Source: JAJDNS01 sp963578825 (GTDB lineage: Bacteria; Acidobacteriota; Vicinamibacteria; Fen-336). Taken from it: a stretch of DNA of 64,000 nucleotides. The DNA lies in contig CAUZDW010000012.1 in assembly GCA_963578825.1 (NCBI GenBank), positions 1-64,000 on the forward strand, written 5' to 3'. The position numbers were made by a program, and so were the translations under genes. The notes under the pieces were generated by a model that did not search any database, was not told where the DNA came from, and was given only the letters and a program-made list of their open reading frames with translations. Below are positions 45,871 through 54,959 of the stretch, one piece after another (position 1 is the first letter of the stretch; each line of letters starts with the position of its first letter).

Positions 45871-48813
45871 ATGAAGAAGATGCTCGCCGTCGCGGCGTCC
45901 CTCGTGCTCCTCGCTCCGGTGGCGTGTCGTGGCCCCCGTGACGAGACGCCCGCTGGGTTCGAGATCCATCCGGACTTCTCCCTGGAGCTCGTGGCCTCGG
46001 AGCCGGTGGTGTTCGACCCCGTCGATCTCGAGTTCGACGAGCAGGGGCGGGTGTTCGTCCTGGAGATGCCGGGCTACCCGGGGGACGAGGAGCCGGTGGG
46101 ACGCGTGGTGCTGCTGGGCGACGAGGACGGGGACGGCCGCTACGAGACCCGCACCCTCTTTGCCGACAAGCTCGCGGCCACTGCCGACTCGGTCTTGCCT
46201 TACCGTGGCGGGCTCCTCGTCGCCTCGCCGCCGGATCTGCTCTTCCTCGAGGACACGGACGGCGACGGCCGGGCCGACACCCGCGAGGTCGTGCTCAGCG
46301 GCTTCTCCGTCGGCAACCCGCAGCACAACCTCAACGGCCTCAACCACGGCCTCGACAACTGGATCTACGGGGCGAACGGCGGCGGCTCGGGCAGCGAGGT
46401 CTTCTGGCCGGAGGACCCTGGCCGGAAGGTCCCGATCCACGACAACGATTTCCGCTTCCACATCCCGGGCCGGCGATTCGAGCGGACCGGGCAGAGCGCC
46501 GGCGGATTCGAGATGACGTTCGACAGCTGGGGGAGGTCTTTTTCCACCCACAACACCGAGCACGTGTCTCTCCTGGTTTTCCCCGGCCGTCACCTGGAGG
46601 ATCAGCCGGGAGCGCTCCGCAACACCCGGCAGCTCATCTCCGACCACGGCACCGACGGCCCGGCGCGCATCTTTCCCATCGGGGCCCAGGAAACCCGGGT
46701 CAACCACCCCGAGCAGTCCGGGCACTTCTCCGGTGCATGCGGAATCACCGCCTACACCGGCGGCGCGTTCGGGGCCGACTTTGCCGACAACCTGTTCATC
46801 GCCGACGTCGTGCTGAACCTGGTGCACCGGGCGGTCGTCGTCCCGGACGGCGCCAGCCTGCGGGCCTCACGGGCCCGGGAGCGCGTCGAGTTCGTCGCCT
46901 CCAGCGACCGCTCTTTCCGCCCGGTGAACATGACCGTGGGGCCGGACGGGGCGCTCTACCTCCTCGACATGCACCGGGACGTCATCGAGCACCCCGAGTG
47001 GATCCCCGACGAGATCGAGGCGACTCTCGACCTCGACGCAGGGAAGAACAAGGGGCATCTCTACCGCATCACGCCGCGAGCCGGGCTCCCCCGCCTCTGG
47101 CCGGAGCTCGACCGGGCGAGCCCCGGGGTGCTCGTCGAGACCCTGGGCCATCCCAACAAGTGGTGGCGAGACACCGCCCAGCGACTGCTGGTCGAGTCGG
47201 AGGCCACGAGCGTCGCGCCGGCCTTGAGAGAGGCCCTCTCGTCCTCCGACGACGCGTACGAGCGGCTTCACGCGCTCTGGACTCTCGAGGGCCTGGACCG
47301 GTTGGAGAGCGACGATCTCGTTGCGGTCCTGGCCGACACGCACCCGAGGCTCCGTGAGAACGCCCTGGTCGTCGCCGAGCAGCGGGTGGGCGACGATCCC
47401 GCGCTGAGGGACGCCGTCTCTCGGCTCGTGGACGATCCGGACGCGCGTGTGCGGATGTTCGTGGCCCTCGCCCTGGGCTCGGTCGATGACGAGCGAGCGC
47501 GCGACGCCCTCCTCGCCGTGGCCACCCGGGATGCCGGCGATCGATGGACGCGCGCAGCGCTCCTCAGCGGCTTCGATCACGATCCCCTGGCCGCGGTCCG
47601 CGGGATCCTGGAGCGGCCTTCGATCTCCCAGGCCGACGGCGGCGTGCTGGTGCGGCACCTGTCGGCCCGCGTGCCCGGCCCCGGTGTGGACGGGCTCCTC
47701 GTCGCGCTTTCGAAGCCCGAGACCCCGGCCCCGGTCGTGGCCGCGGCGCTCGCCGGGGTGGCCAGCGGTCTCGACGACGGCGGGCGCAAGACACAGGTCG
47801 CTCTGTCGCCCGCGAGCAAACGCTGGCTCCGGAGCCTCGTGGTCGACGCCCCGGACAGCCTCGCCAGTGCAGCCGGCCAGGCCGGTCGGGCGCTGGGGCT
47901 TGCGCCGACACGAGAAGAAACCGTCCGCCTCCGACGAGCCTGCGGGGACGCCCTGGACCCCGAGCGAAAGGTCGACGGGCGTCTCGAAGCGCTCGGGCTT
48001 TGCGAGCTCGCTCCATTCGACCAGCGCAGCGACGTCCTCTTCGCCCTCCTCGACACCACCCAGCCCGCGTCGCTCCAGCTCCCCGCCTTCCACCAGCTCG
48101 CGCAATCGCGGGACGACACGGTGGCGCCCCACCTGCTGACGAAGTGGAAGGAGCTGGGTCGAGACGTGCGCGCCGAGGCGGGGACGTTTCTGCTCCGGCG
48201 CCGCGCCAATCACGGCGCCCTCCTGACGGCCCTCGAGGACGAGGTCGTCAGCCTCGGCGAGCTCAACCTGGACCTCGAACGCCGGCGGAGGCTGCTGCGC
48301 TCTCCGGACGAGACCGTCCGCGAGCGAGCGAGCGCTCTGTTCAGCGACGCCGGTGTCGTCACCCGCGCCGAAGCCCTGGCCGGGATGCGCCCCGCGCTGG
48401 AGCTGGAGGGCGACCCCACGGCGGGGCGCGCGGTCTTTGCCGAGCTGTGCGCCCGATGCCATCGCATGGACGGCGAGGGAACCGAGCTCGGACCCGATCT
48501 CACAGACATCTCCCGCAAGAGCGCCGAGACGGTTCTCCGCGAGATCGTCGATCCCAACGCCGCCGTCGAATCAGCCTTCGTCGGCTACAGCGTAGAGCTG
48601 GGCGACGGCCGCATCCTCAGCGGGATCCTGATCAACGAGACCGACGATCGCCTGACGGTGCGTGAGGCGGGGGGCCTGGACACGGAGGTCCTTCGGGCGG
48701 ACATCGAGAGCCTGTGGACGGGCGGCCTGTCGACGATGCCCGAAGAGCTGGAGGTGGGCCTGGAGCTCCAGGCGATGGCGGACCTTCTCGCCTACCTTCA
48801 GCAGCCCCGTTGA
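45871..48813 (+). CDS. PVC-type haem-binding CxxCH dehydrogenase, lipoprotein
   Basis: A 980-residue multi-domain protein. The N-terminus is a lipoprotein signal (SLVLLAPVAC). Residues about 30-410 form a beta-propeller of the membrane-bound dehydrogenase type (FEIHPDFSLELVASEPVVFD, PQHNLNGLNHGLDNWIYGAN, MTVGPDGALYLLDMHRDVIE). A HEAT-like helical region (about 420-830) follows. A C-terminal cytochrome c domain has the haem motif CARCHRMDGEG near 870 and ELGPDLTDISRK. Such proteins are abundant in Planctomycetota/Verrucomicrobiota and Acidobacteriota and likely oxidise sugars at the outer face. TAGAAT at 45856-45861 lies nine bases before the ATG. Confidence 0.88.
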   Translation: MKKMLAVAASLVLLAPVACRGPRDETPAGFEIHPDFSLELVASEPVVFDPVDLEFDEQGRVFVLEMPGYPGDEEPVGRVVLLGDEDGDGRYETRTLFADKLAATADSVLPYRGGLLVASPPDLLFLEDTDGDGRADTREVVLSGFSVGNPQHNLNGLNHGLDNWIYGANGGGSGSEVFWPEDPGRKVPIHDNDFRFHIPGRRFERTGQSAGGFEMTFDSWGRSFSTHNTEHVSLLVFPGRHLEDQPGALRNTRQLISDHGTDGPARIFPIGAQETRVNHPEQSGHFSGACGITAYTGGAFGADFADNLFIADVVLNLVHRAVVVPDGASLRASRARERVEFVASSDRSFRPVNMTVGPDGALYLLDMHRDVIEHPEWIPDEIEATLDLDAGKNKGHLYRITPRAGLPRLWPELDRASPGVLVETLGHPNKWWRDTAQRLLVESEATSVAPALREALSSSDDAYERLHALWTLEGLDRLESDDLVAVLADTHPRLRENALVVAEQRVGDDPALRDAVSRLVDDPDARVRMFVALALGSVDDERARDALLAVATRDAGDRWTRAALLSGFDHDPLAAVRGILERPSISQADGGVLVRHLSARVPGPGVDGLLVALSKPETPAPVVAAALAGVASGLDDGGRKTQVALSPASKRWLRSLVVDAPDSLASAAGQAGRALGLAPTREETVRLRRACGDALDPERKVDGRLEALGLCELAPFDQRSDVLFALLDTTQPASLQLPAFHQLAQSRDDTVAPHLLTKWKELGRDVRAEAGTFLLRRRANHGALLTALEDEVVSLGELNLDLERRRRLLRSPDETVRERASALFSDAGVVTRAEALAGMRPALELEGDPTAGRAVFAELCARCHRMDGEGTELGPDLTDISRKSAETVLREIVDPNAAVESAFVGYSVELGDGRILSGILINETDDRLTVREAGGLDTEVLRADIESLWTGGLSTMPEELEVGLELQAMADLLAYLQQPR

Positions 48814-48829
48814 GCGGGGCTCCCGCGCA

Positions 48830-49733
48830 TCATCCTAGAGAGCGGTACTCCTCGAGGATGTAGTGGATGGGGTTCTGCAGCTTGTCGTGCACCCAGACCT
48901 CGTAGTGCAGGTGCGGGGCGTTCGAGCGACCCGTGTTTCCCACGAAGCCGATCACGTCGCGACGCTGGACGCGCTGGCCGGCACGCACGTTGTACCCGTG
49001 CAGGTGCCCGTATCGAGTGATGATGTCGTTCCCGTGGTCGATCATGATCGAGCGGCCGTACGCGCCACGCCGACCGACCGACACGACCACCCCGTCGGCC
49101 GGAGCCAGGACCTTCGTGCCCTGCGCCGCCGAGACATCGATGCCCGAGTGACGGCTCTTGCGACCCGTGAACGGGTCGCTGCGGCGGCCGAAGCCGGACG
49201 AGAGGTAGCCCCGGACGGGCCAGATCGAGGGCGTGTGGGCCAGGAGCTCCTGCTGGTCCTCATAGAACCCTTCGATCCGCGTGGAGCGGGCCACCAGCCC
49301 GGCGAGGGTGTGCGACAGCGTCCGCAGGGCCAGGGTCCGGATCGCGGGAGGGTGGCGCGGTCTCCGGCTCGGTGACGCCTCCGACACCCCAAATCCCTTC
49401 GCCCCCTCCGGGGGGCGCTTGCTCGACGCCGGAGATGACGCCGAGTCGCGTCATCGTCCGGCCGAGCGAGCCGATCCGTGCCTCAAGCTGATCCAGAGCG
49501 ACCCGGTACCTGTAGGTCCTCTCCGACAGCGCTGCGTTCTCCGAGCAGAGCGCGTCCACGTGGGAGGCCTGGGTGTTGAGCCAGGTGTAGTGGGTCACGA
49601 GACCGATGGCGGCCATCACGACCCCGGCGGCGACCCGCATGGCCCACCGGACCAGGCGTCGCGAGATACGGATCTTCCGGGGTGCCGAACGGGCATCCGG
49701 AACGAGTATCAACGTGTAGTGCTCGTCGGCCAT
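48830..49733 (-). pseudogene. M23 peptidase, frameshifted
   Basis: Frame one from ATG 49733 gives MADEHYTLILVPDARSAPRK, a membrane segment (RVAAGVVMAAIGLVTHYTWL) and a coiled coil. It then shifts in the region 49330-49390. Frame two continues LRTLSHTLAGLVARSTRIEG, then the LytM/M23 domain: SSGFGRRSDPFTGRKSRHSG with the zinc His, ITRYGHLHGYNVRAGQ and RSNAPHLHYEVWV with the HxH. Joined it is a typical membrane-anchored murein endopeptidase of about 300 residues. As elsewhere, a one-base change would restore it. Confidence 0.75.
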
Positions 49734-49999
49734 GACGACGCCCCCTTCAACAACGGTACGGCCCACCTTCGCGAGCCGACCTCCTCCAGTACTGCAATTG
49801 CCAGACCAGCGAGGCGGCAATTCGTAACGGCATGTAACTGGCTGAGCAAGATTGGTTTACGAGCATTCTGCCAAGGTGACAGCGCATGAAAGCCCACTGA
49901 TGTCCAGTTCCGGGACACGTGTGTGCGCGCCGGCGGAAAGGGGCTCTCTCGAGGGACCGACCGGGCGGGCCGTCGGGGTCCGGTTCATAATGCGCGGGA

Positions 50000-50884
50000 A
50001 TGGGCACCTTCGGAGACCAGCTCAAGCAGGCGCGCGAAGCGCAGGGCGTCTCGCTCGAGGCCGTCGCGGCAGAGACACGGATCGCCGTTCGTCACCTGGC
50101 GGCCCTCGAGCAGAGTGATCTCGAGAGTCTCCCCAGGGGTCCCTTTGGCAAGGGTTTCATCCGGGCCTATGCGGGCTTCCTCCGGATCGCTCCCGAGCCG
50201 ATCCTCGAGTCCTGCCGCGACATGGAGCGTCAGCAGGGCCTCGGCCCCTCCGAGAGCCAGCGTCGCACCTACGAAGAGCTCTCCCGGTTCCTGGGTCCGA
50301 GATCGGAAGAGCGATCGCGCTTGTTCCTCTCCACTTGGCGTGCGGGAGCAGCTGTCGTCCTGGTGGGAATCCTCGGCGCCGTGGGATGGTTCGTCGTGGG
50401 CCGGGACGCGCCGGAGCCTGTCTCGACCTCGCCCCGGGCGACGGAGCACGGCGCCTCGGCCACGAAAGCGCCCCCGGAGGCAGCTCCGCGTGAGACACCC
50501 GCCGCGGAAGAGCCTTCCGAAGCCTTCCCGTCAACGGCCGATCCTCCAACCGACGGCTTTCACGTCTCGCCCTCCGGTGTGGGGACAGGGGTGGAGGACC
50601 GACGGCTGGTCGGCCGCGCCGACCGCTTCGTCGAAGGCACCGCGGTGTTCTTCTGGACTCGCGTCCTCGGCGGTGAGCCCGGTCAGGTGCTCCGTCACTT
50701 CTGGATTCACGAGGACCGTGAGGTCGAGTGGGCCGAGCTGGCGATCGGCGGTTCCCGCTGGCGCACCCAGTCCCGCCTCGTGCTGCCCGAGGGCTCCACC
50801 GGTCGCTGGGCGGCGGAAGCGCGGACGACCGACGGTCAGGTTCTGGCCAGGGAGGAGTTCCTCTGCGTCTCCGAAGACCAGTGA
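50000..50884 (+). CDS. RodZ-like HTH membrane protein with DUF2914 domain
   Basis: A 294-residue protein. N-terminal helix-turn-helix of the RodZ type (FGDQLKQAREAQGVSLEAVA, then FGKGFIRAYAGFLRIAPEPI) is followed by one membrane helix (AAVVLVGILGAVGWFVVG, about residues 117-135), a proline/alanine-rich linker and a DUF2914 domain (VEGTAVFFWTRVLGGEPGQV, RHFWIHEDREVEWAELAIG). RodZ links the cytoskeleton and peptidoglycan machinery; a DUF2914 end is an unusual addition. A CATAAT hexamer (49986-49991) ends eight bases before the ATG, suggesting a leaderless message. Confidence 0.8.
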   Translation: MGTFGDQLKQAREAQGVSLEAVAAETRIAVRHLAALEQSDLESLPRGPFGKGFIRAYAGFLRIAPEPILESCRDMERQQGLGPSESQRRTYEELSRFLGPRSEERSRLFLSTWRAGAAVVLVGILGAVGWFVVGRDAPEPVSTSPRATEHGASATKAPPEAAPRETPAAEEPSEAFPSTADPPTDGFHVSPSGVGTGVEDRRLVGRADRFVEGTAVFFWTRVLGGEPGQVLRHFWIHEDREVEWAELAIGGSRWRTQSRLVLPEGSTGRWAAEARTTDGQVLAREEFLCVSEDQ

Positions 50885-51857
50885 AGGGCGAGCGGCAGCC
50901 GGTCAGGGACAGGATCCAGGCGATGAGCACCATCGCGAGAAAAGCCGCACCGATCGCGCCGAGGATCTTCCACAGCGAATAGGGCGCCCGGCCCAGGACG
51001 CACGCCGCGTCCTGGGCCGAGATCACCGTCCGGAAGAGGCGCCCGCGGTAGCGGTAGGCCACGACGTAGGCCGGAAAGCCGGAACGGAGCGTCACGAGCC
51101 GCCGCAGCAGGATCGCCGCCTTAAGCTTTCGGAAGCGGGAGCCGGGGATCTGCCCCTCCTCGACACGCTTCTCGGCCAGGCGTCGCATCGCGTCCGACAC
51201 TTGCTCTCGCGCGAAGGAGCGCCGCACGTCGAACTGCTCGACGATCGTCTCGCCTTCGGCGTTCTCGGGCTCTTTCCGGGCCGTGTCGAGGCGATAGCTG
51301 CTGGTCAGCCGTGTGGCTTCGGCTTGCGACAGGCCGCGTGTGGCCGGCACCAGGATGTCGCGAAACGGCATCTCGAGCTGGCCCGCGCGCGGGGCCCAGG
51401 GCGCCCGGCGCGTCCCGGCGTTCGAGTCGGCGGCCCAGCTGACCAGGGCGGCCGCCTCGAACACCCATCCCACCCACCACAGCGCCTTCAGCGACTCGAG
51501 GCGCGCCGCCTTCGTGAGGTCCGACGGACGGAAGAGGCCGAGGCCACGCAGCCACGTCCGGTAGGCGCCCACGGCCCGGTCGTGGTCGATGCTGCAAGGA
51601 AGGAAGCGCTCGGTCTGCTCCATGGGATCGGACATCGTGTCGAGGTGCATGACCGAGCCGCAGAAGGCGCACTTGGGTGCACGGGCCTTCACGCTGTACG
51701 ACACCGCGGCGCCGCAGCCGTTGCAGCGCAACACCTCGACCTTCGCCTCGCTTCGATCCGCCCGGGCCGTGTCCGGAGTGGCCTGGCTGCAGATCGGGCA
51801 GCGCAGGTCGTCCTGCTCGACAGGGCTGTCACAGCGTCCACACGTCGCCTGGACCAT
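50885..51857 (-). CDS. zinc-ribbon membrane protein B (C-terminus uncertain)
   Basis: From ATG 51857: MVQATCGRCDSPVEQDDLRC, CPICSQATPDT and VLRCNGCGAAVSYSVKARAP, CAFCGSVMHLD, that is four Cys pairs making two zinc ribbons. A long mixed domain follows, then a C-terminal hydrophobic segment (KILGAIGAAFLAMVLIAWIL). The frame stays open as far as 50157, on the strand opposite the RodZ-like gene, but the residues after LTGCRSPF look like GC-rich noise, so I end the feature there. An indel near 50880-50920 may hide the true stop. It overlaps the stop of the upstream zinc-ribbon gene by one base. Confidence 0.55.
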
Positions 51858-52750
51858 CAGAGCAATTCCAAGACGAGCCGCCCGAGGGCAATGAGCGTGA
51901 CGATTGTGGCTGCGATGAAGGCGATCTTGGCCCAGGAGATCGGGACCTTGCCGAACACCTTGCCGGTCTGCCCGTTGACCAGGATGCGGAGCGGAGGCTT
52001 CTTCTCGTCGTAGCGGATCGCGAAGACCCAGATCGGCACGAGGGTGAGATCCACGGCTTCGTCTCGCAGCTTCGTCTCGTGATGAAGACGGCTCGTCCCG
52101 TCCCCGGGCATGAAACGCCGCAGGAGCTGGCCGATGCGGGCCGTGCTCTCCAGCCGTGCGAGGGCCTGGCACTCCTTCTGGCTGCGGGACGGCTCTTCCG
52201 AGATCCAGCCCGAGACGAGAGCCGGCGCGTACCGGTGCAGCGCTCGAAGGTCGAAGGGCTCGATGCCCTCGATCTCGTCGTTGGGAATCCCCCGGGAGGC
52301 CGTGACCAGTATGTCGGCGACGTAGGTGGCGTGATGGCCGTTCAGATCGCGGTACTCGGTCTTGTTCTCCTTGCCCTTCTTGTAGCTCTCGGCGATGGAG
52401 GCGCTGTAGCTCGTGTGAGCCGTTGCCGAGTAAAGATAAGTTGGCAGGTAGACCCCACGCACGTGCTCGGCGGTCTTCCCCTTGAGTCCGAACGGCGCCA
52501 TCTTCCGCCTGCGGATCCACCGGAGCATCCGGCGGGCCGCATCGTCTCGAGTGATGGCGAAGCCCAGGGCGAACACGGGATCGGGGCGATCCGGCGATGC
52601 CGGGCGGTCCACCACCGACGGCGAGTCGCAGTAGGGGCAGTGCGCCGTCCGTTCGAGCGCCTCGAAGAAGATCTGCGCACCGCAGGAGCGGCAGGAGACC
52701 TCGATCCGCTGGTCGGTCGCTGGCTCCGCCCCCTGCTGCTGCTCAGCCAA
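51857..52750 (-). CDS. zinc-ribbon membrane protein A
   Basis: About 297 residues from a TTG at 52750 (the upstream frame is not natural). It begins with a zinc ribbon (IEVSCRSCGAQIFFEALERT, then CPYCDSPSVVD). A middle domain follows with FALGFAITRDDAARRMLRWI, RGVYLPTYLYSATAHTSYSA and VDLTLVPIWVFAIRYDEKKP. It ends in a transmembrane helix (WAKIAFIAATIVTLIALGRL). The style resembles bacterial TFIIB-like zinc-ribbon proteins of unknown role. It overlaps the next gene by one base (TGATG); the macro-domain gene ends at its start. Confidence 0.65.
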   Translation of the reverse strand: MAEQQQGAEPATDQRIEVSCRSCGAQIFFEALERTAHCPYCDSPSVVDRPASPDRPDPVFALGFAITRDDAARRMLRWIRRRKMAPFGLKGKTAEHVRGVYLPTYLYSATAHTSYSASIAESYKKGKENKTEYRDLNGHHATYVADILVTASRGIPNDEIEGIEPFDLRALHRYAPALVSGWISEEPSRSQKECQALARLESTARIGQLLRRFMPGDGTSRLHHETKLRDEAVDLTLVPIWVFAIRYDEKKPPLRILVNGQTGKVFGKVPISWAKIAFIAATIVTLIALGRLVLELL

Positions 52751-53253
52751 TGGCCTTCTTGAAGGAGATCCACCAGAGGCCCCGGGCGGAGACAGAGGCG
52801 AAGCGAGGTGACGCTGGAGTCGGGATGATCGGCCCAGAAGCCCCGCATCGCCGCGACGTAGGCGCGGGCGCAGACCTCGAGGGGAACCGCAAAGATTCCG
52901 CTGCTCACCGCCGGGAAGGGCACCGAGGTCCACCCCTTCTCGTCGGCCCGGAGGAACGCCGAGCGGAGCGCCTTCTCGAGCTTGTCCTGCTCTGCCCCCT
53001 GGCCCTGGTGAGGTCCCACGGTGTGGATCACGCCCTTGAAAGGCAGGGTCCCCGCCGTCGTGACCACCGCCTCCCCCACCGGGATCACGCCCCGCTCGGC
53101 GACGATTCGGTCCCCTTCCTGGCTGAGAGCAGGACCCGCCGCACGCGCGATGACGGCCGCCACACCCCCGCCGTGGGCGAGCTGTCCGTTGGCCGCGTTC
53201 ACGATCGCGTCCGAAGGCTCCTGCAGCAGGTCCGCCGTCACGACCTCGAACAC
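52743..53253 (-). CDS. macro domain protein (ADP-ribose binding), C-terminus uncertain
   Basis: About 170 residues. Starts from GTG 53253 (GGAGG upstream) with FEVVTADLLQEPSDAIVNAA and NGQLAHGGGVAAVIARAAGP, the ADP-ribose-binding loops of macro domains. Further GLPFKGVIHTVGPHQGQG-type sequence and VPFPAVSSGIFAVPLEVCAR complete the fold. The last strands are unclear: frame one runs on into the next gene, whereas an indel near 52800 would end the protein at TGA 52743-52745 after WISFKKAIG. I use that end. Macro domains remove or bind ADP-ribose, linking it to stress signalling. Confidence 0.7.
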
Positions 53254-53319
53254 CCGGCCTCCGGCGTGCTCCTCTCGTGCGATGACGTACGCATCCAGTG
53301 CGCGCTCCCCTCCCCTGGC

Positions 53320-54288
53320 TCAGGGCAGCAGCAGGACCTTCCCGGTCGTCTTCCGCCCCTCGAGTGCACGGTGAGCCTCGGCAGCCTCGGCGAGCGGAAA
53401 CGTCTGCCCGATCCGCACCTTCAGCGGGCCCGACGCCACGGCCCCGAGCACGTCGGCTGAACGGGCCTCCAGGCTCGGACGATCGGGAATGTAGTGGAAG
53501 AGGACCGGCCGGGTCAGGTAGAGCGACCCCTTCTGCGAGAGCATCAGTGGGTCGATCGGCGGCACGGGGCCGCTCGACTGCCCGTAGGACACCATCATCC
53601 CTCGCGAAGCGAGGCTGTCCAGGCTCTTCTCGAAGGTGTCCTTTCCCACAGCGTCGTAGACGACCTCGACACCCCGACCGGCGGTGTGGTTCTGGACCGC
53701 CTCGAGGAAGTCCTCCCGGGTGTAGAGGATGACCTCGTCGGCCCCGGCCTCCCGCGCCAGAGCCGCCTTCTCGTCGGTCGAGACCGTTCCGAAGACCCGC
53801 GCGCCTTTCGCCTTGACCATCTGGACGAGCAACAGCCCGACGCCTCCTGCCGCCGCGTGAACGAGACAGGTGTCGCCGGACTTCACCGCGTACGTGGTGT
53901 TGCAGAGGTAGTGGGCGGTCAGCCCCTGCAGCATCACGGCCGCCGCCGTCTGAGTGTCGATGCCCTCCGGGATCGTCACGGCCTGCTCCACGGGAACGAC
54001 GAGCGACTCGGCATACGAGCCGAGGACCCGTGTCCACGCCACGCGGTCGCCCTCCCGGAAGCCGCTCACGCCCGGCCCGACCCCGGCCACCACACCCGCA
54101 CCCTCCAGCCCCGGCGTGAGAGGGAGCGGGTTCGGATACAGACCCGTCCGGTGGTAGACGTCGATGAAGTTGAGGCCCGCCGCCTCGACTCGGACGAGAA
54201 GCTCGCCGTCTCCCGCCGAAGGATCGGGCCTCTCGCCGAGGCGCAACACCTCGGGTCCGCCGTGGCTTTCGATTCGAATGGCTTTCAT
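53320..54288 (-). CDS. quinone oxidoreductase (zinc-free MDR family)
   Basis: A 322-residue NADPH:quinone reductase of the Qor type. MKAIRIESHGGPEVLRLGER starts it; the catalytic domain has AGLNFIDVYHRTGLYPNPLP, and the Rossmann domain has CLVHAAAGGVGLLLVQMVKA and VEVVYDAVGKDTFEKSLDSL. No structural zinc cysteines are present. It reduces quinones or enones with NADPH in the cytoplasm. GGGAGA precedes the ATG at 54288; the long frame upstream is a shadow. It is divergent from the GspC/PilP-like gene 76 bases away. Confidence 0.9.
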   Translation of the reverse strand: MKAIRIESHGGPEVLRLGERPDPSAGDGELLVRVEAAGLNFIDVYHRTGLYPNPLPLTPGLEGAGVVAGVGPGVSGFREGDRVAWTRVLGSYAESLVVPVEQAVTIPEGIDTQTAAAVMLQGLTAHYLCNTTYAVKSGDTCLVHAAAGGVGLLLVQMVKAKGARVFGTVSTDEKAALAREAGADEVILYTREDFLEAVQNHTAGRGVEVVYDAVGKDTFEKSLDSLASRGMMVSYGQSSGPVPPIDPLMLSQKGSLYLTRPVLFHYIPDRPSLEARSADVLGAVASGPLKVRIGQTFPLAEAAEAHRALEGRKTTGKVLLLP

Positions 54289-54364
54289 GGGGAATCTCCC
54301 TGTTCTCGAGCCCGTAAAGGTTACGCCGAGTCGTGCTACGCTCGCCCGTGAGAAAGAGGACCGA

Positions 54365-54931
54365 GTGCGCCTGAGGCTCAACCGACGGGAGAGTCTGATC
54401 ATCGGCATGCTGGTGGCGGCAGCAGCCGTGCTCCTGTGGCAGCAGCTCAGTGGCCCCGGAGTGACGCCGGCCCGCCTCTCCCGGTCGAGCCCGGAGGCCC
54501 CGCTTCCCCCCATCCCACGGATCGACCTCGCCCGCCTCGACGCCCCGAGGGCCGACGTCGAGGTCGGCCGCCGCGACCTCTTCGCGTACGGCCGGCTGGA
54601 GCGGGCCACCTTCGATCCGGAGGCCCGGACGACGCCGGCCCCGACGCCGAGGCCGGCTCTGCCACCGGGTTCGGATCCCTCGGGCGGGCTGGCCGCCGCG
54701 GGCGGCCAGGCAAGCCTCCCGCCGCTGAACCTCAAGTTCATCGGCTCCGTCGGCAACGCCGAGGGAGTGAAGGTGGCCGTCCTCGTCACCGACCGCAACG
54801 AGGTCCTCACCGGCCAGTCCGGCGAGGTGGTGGCCAACCGCTACCGCATCGCCCGCAGCGGCATCGAATCCGTCGACCTCGAAGACGTGGCCACCGGCCA
54901 GTCCCGACGAATCCCCCTGAAGGGGAACTGA
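54365..54931 (+). CDS. GspC/PilP-like inner-membrane protein
   Basis: A 188-residue protein from GTG 54365 (AGAGGA six bases upstream). It has one N-terminal membrane segment (SLIIGMLVAAAAVLLWQQL), a proline-rich linker and a C-terminal beta domain (LPPLNLKFIGSVGNAEGVKV, VLVTDRNEVLTGQSGEVVAN, YRIARSGIESVDLEDVATGQ) that resembles the homology region of GspC and PilP, which contact the secretin. I infer a role in a type II secretion or type IV pilus platform, but no partner genes are nearby. Confidence 0.55.
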   Translation: MRLRLNRRESLIIGMLVAAAAVLLWQQLSGPGVTPARLSRSSPEAPLPPIPRIDLARLDAPRADVEVGRRDLFAYGRLERATFDPEARTTPAPTPRPALPPGSDPSGGLAAAGGQASLPPLNLKFIGSVGNAEGVKVAVLVTDRNEVLTGQSGEVVANRYRIARSGIESVDLEDVATGQSRRIPLKGN

Positions 54932-54959
54932 CCGTCATCCGAGCGCCTCCTCCAGTGGG

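Noticed and set aside
45932..46827. N-terminal part of a 631-aa minus-strand frame across the haem dehydrogenase and tRNA-Leu
   Set aside because: Antisense to a certain gene and a tRNA. Only its last section (from 45636) is real, as the class V aminotransferase start.
50157..50884. C-terminal extension of zinc-ribbon protein B
   Set aside because: Would lie fully antisense to the clear RodZ-like gene and reads as noise; a hidden indel is more likely.
54348..54374. Eight-codon GTG frame just after a TGnTACGCT element
   Set aside because: Too short to support; the real GspC/PilP-like start at 54365 has its own ribosome-binding site.
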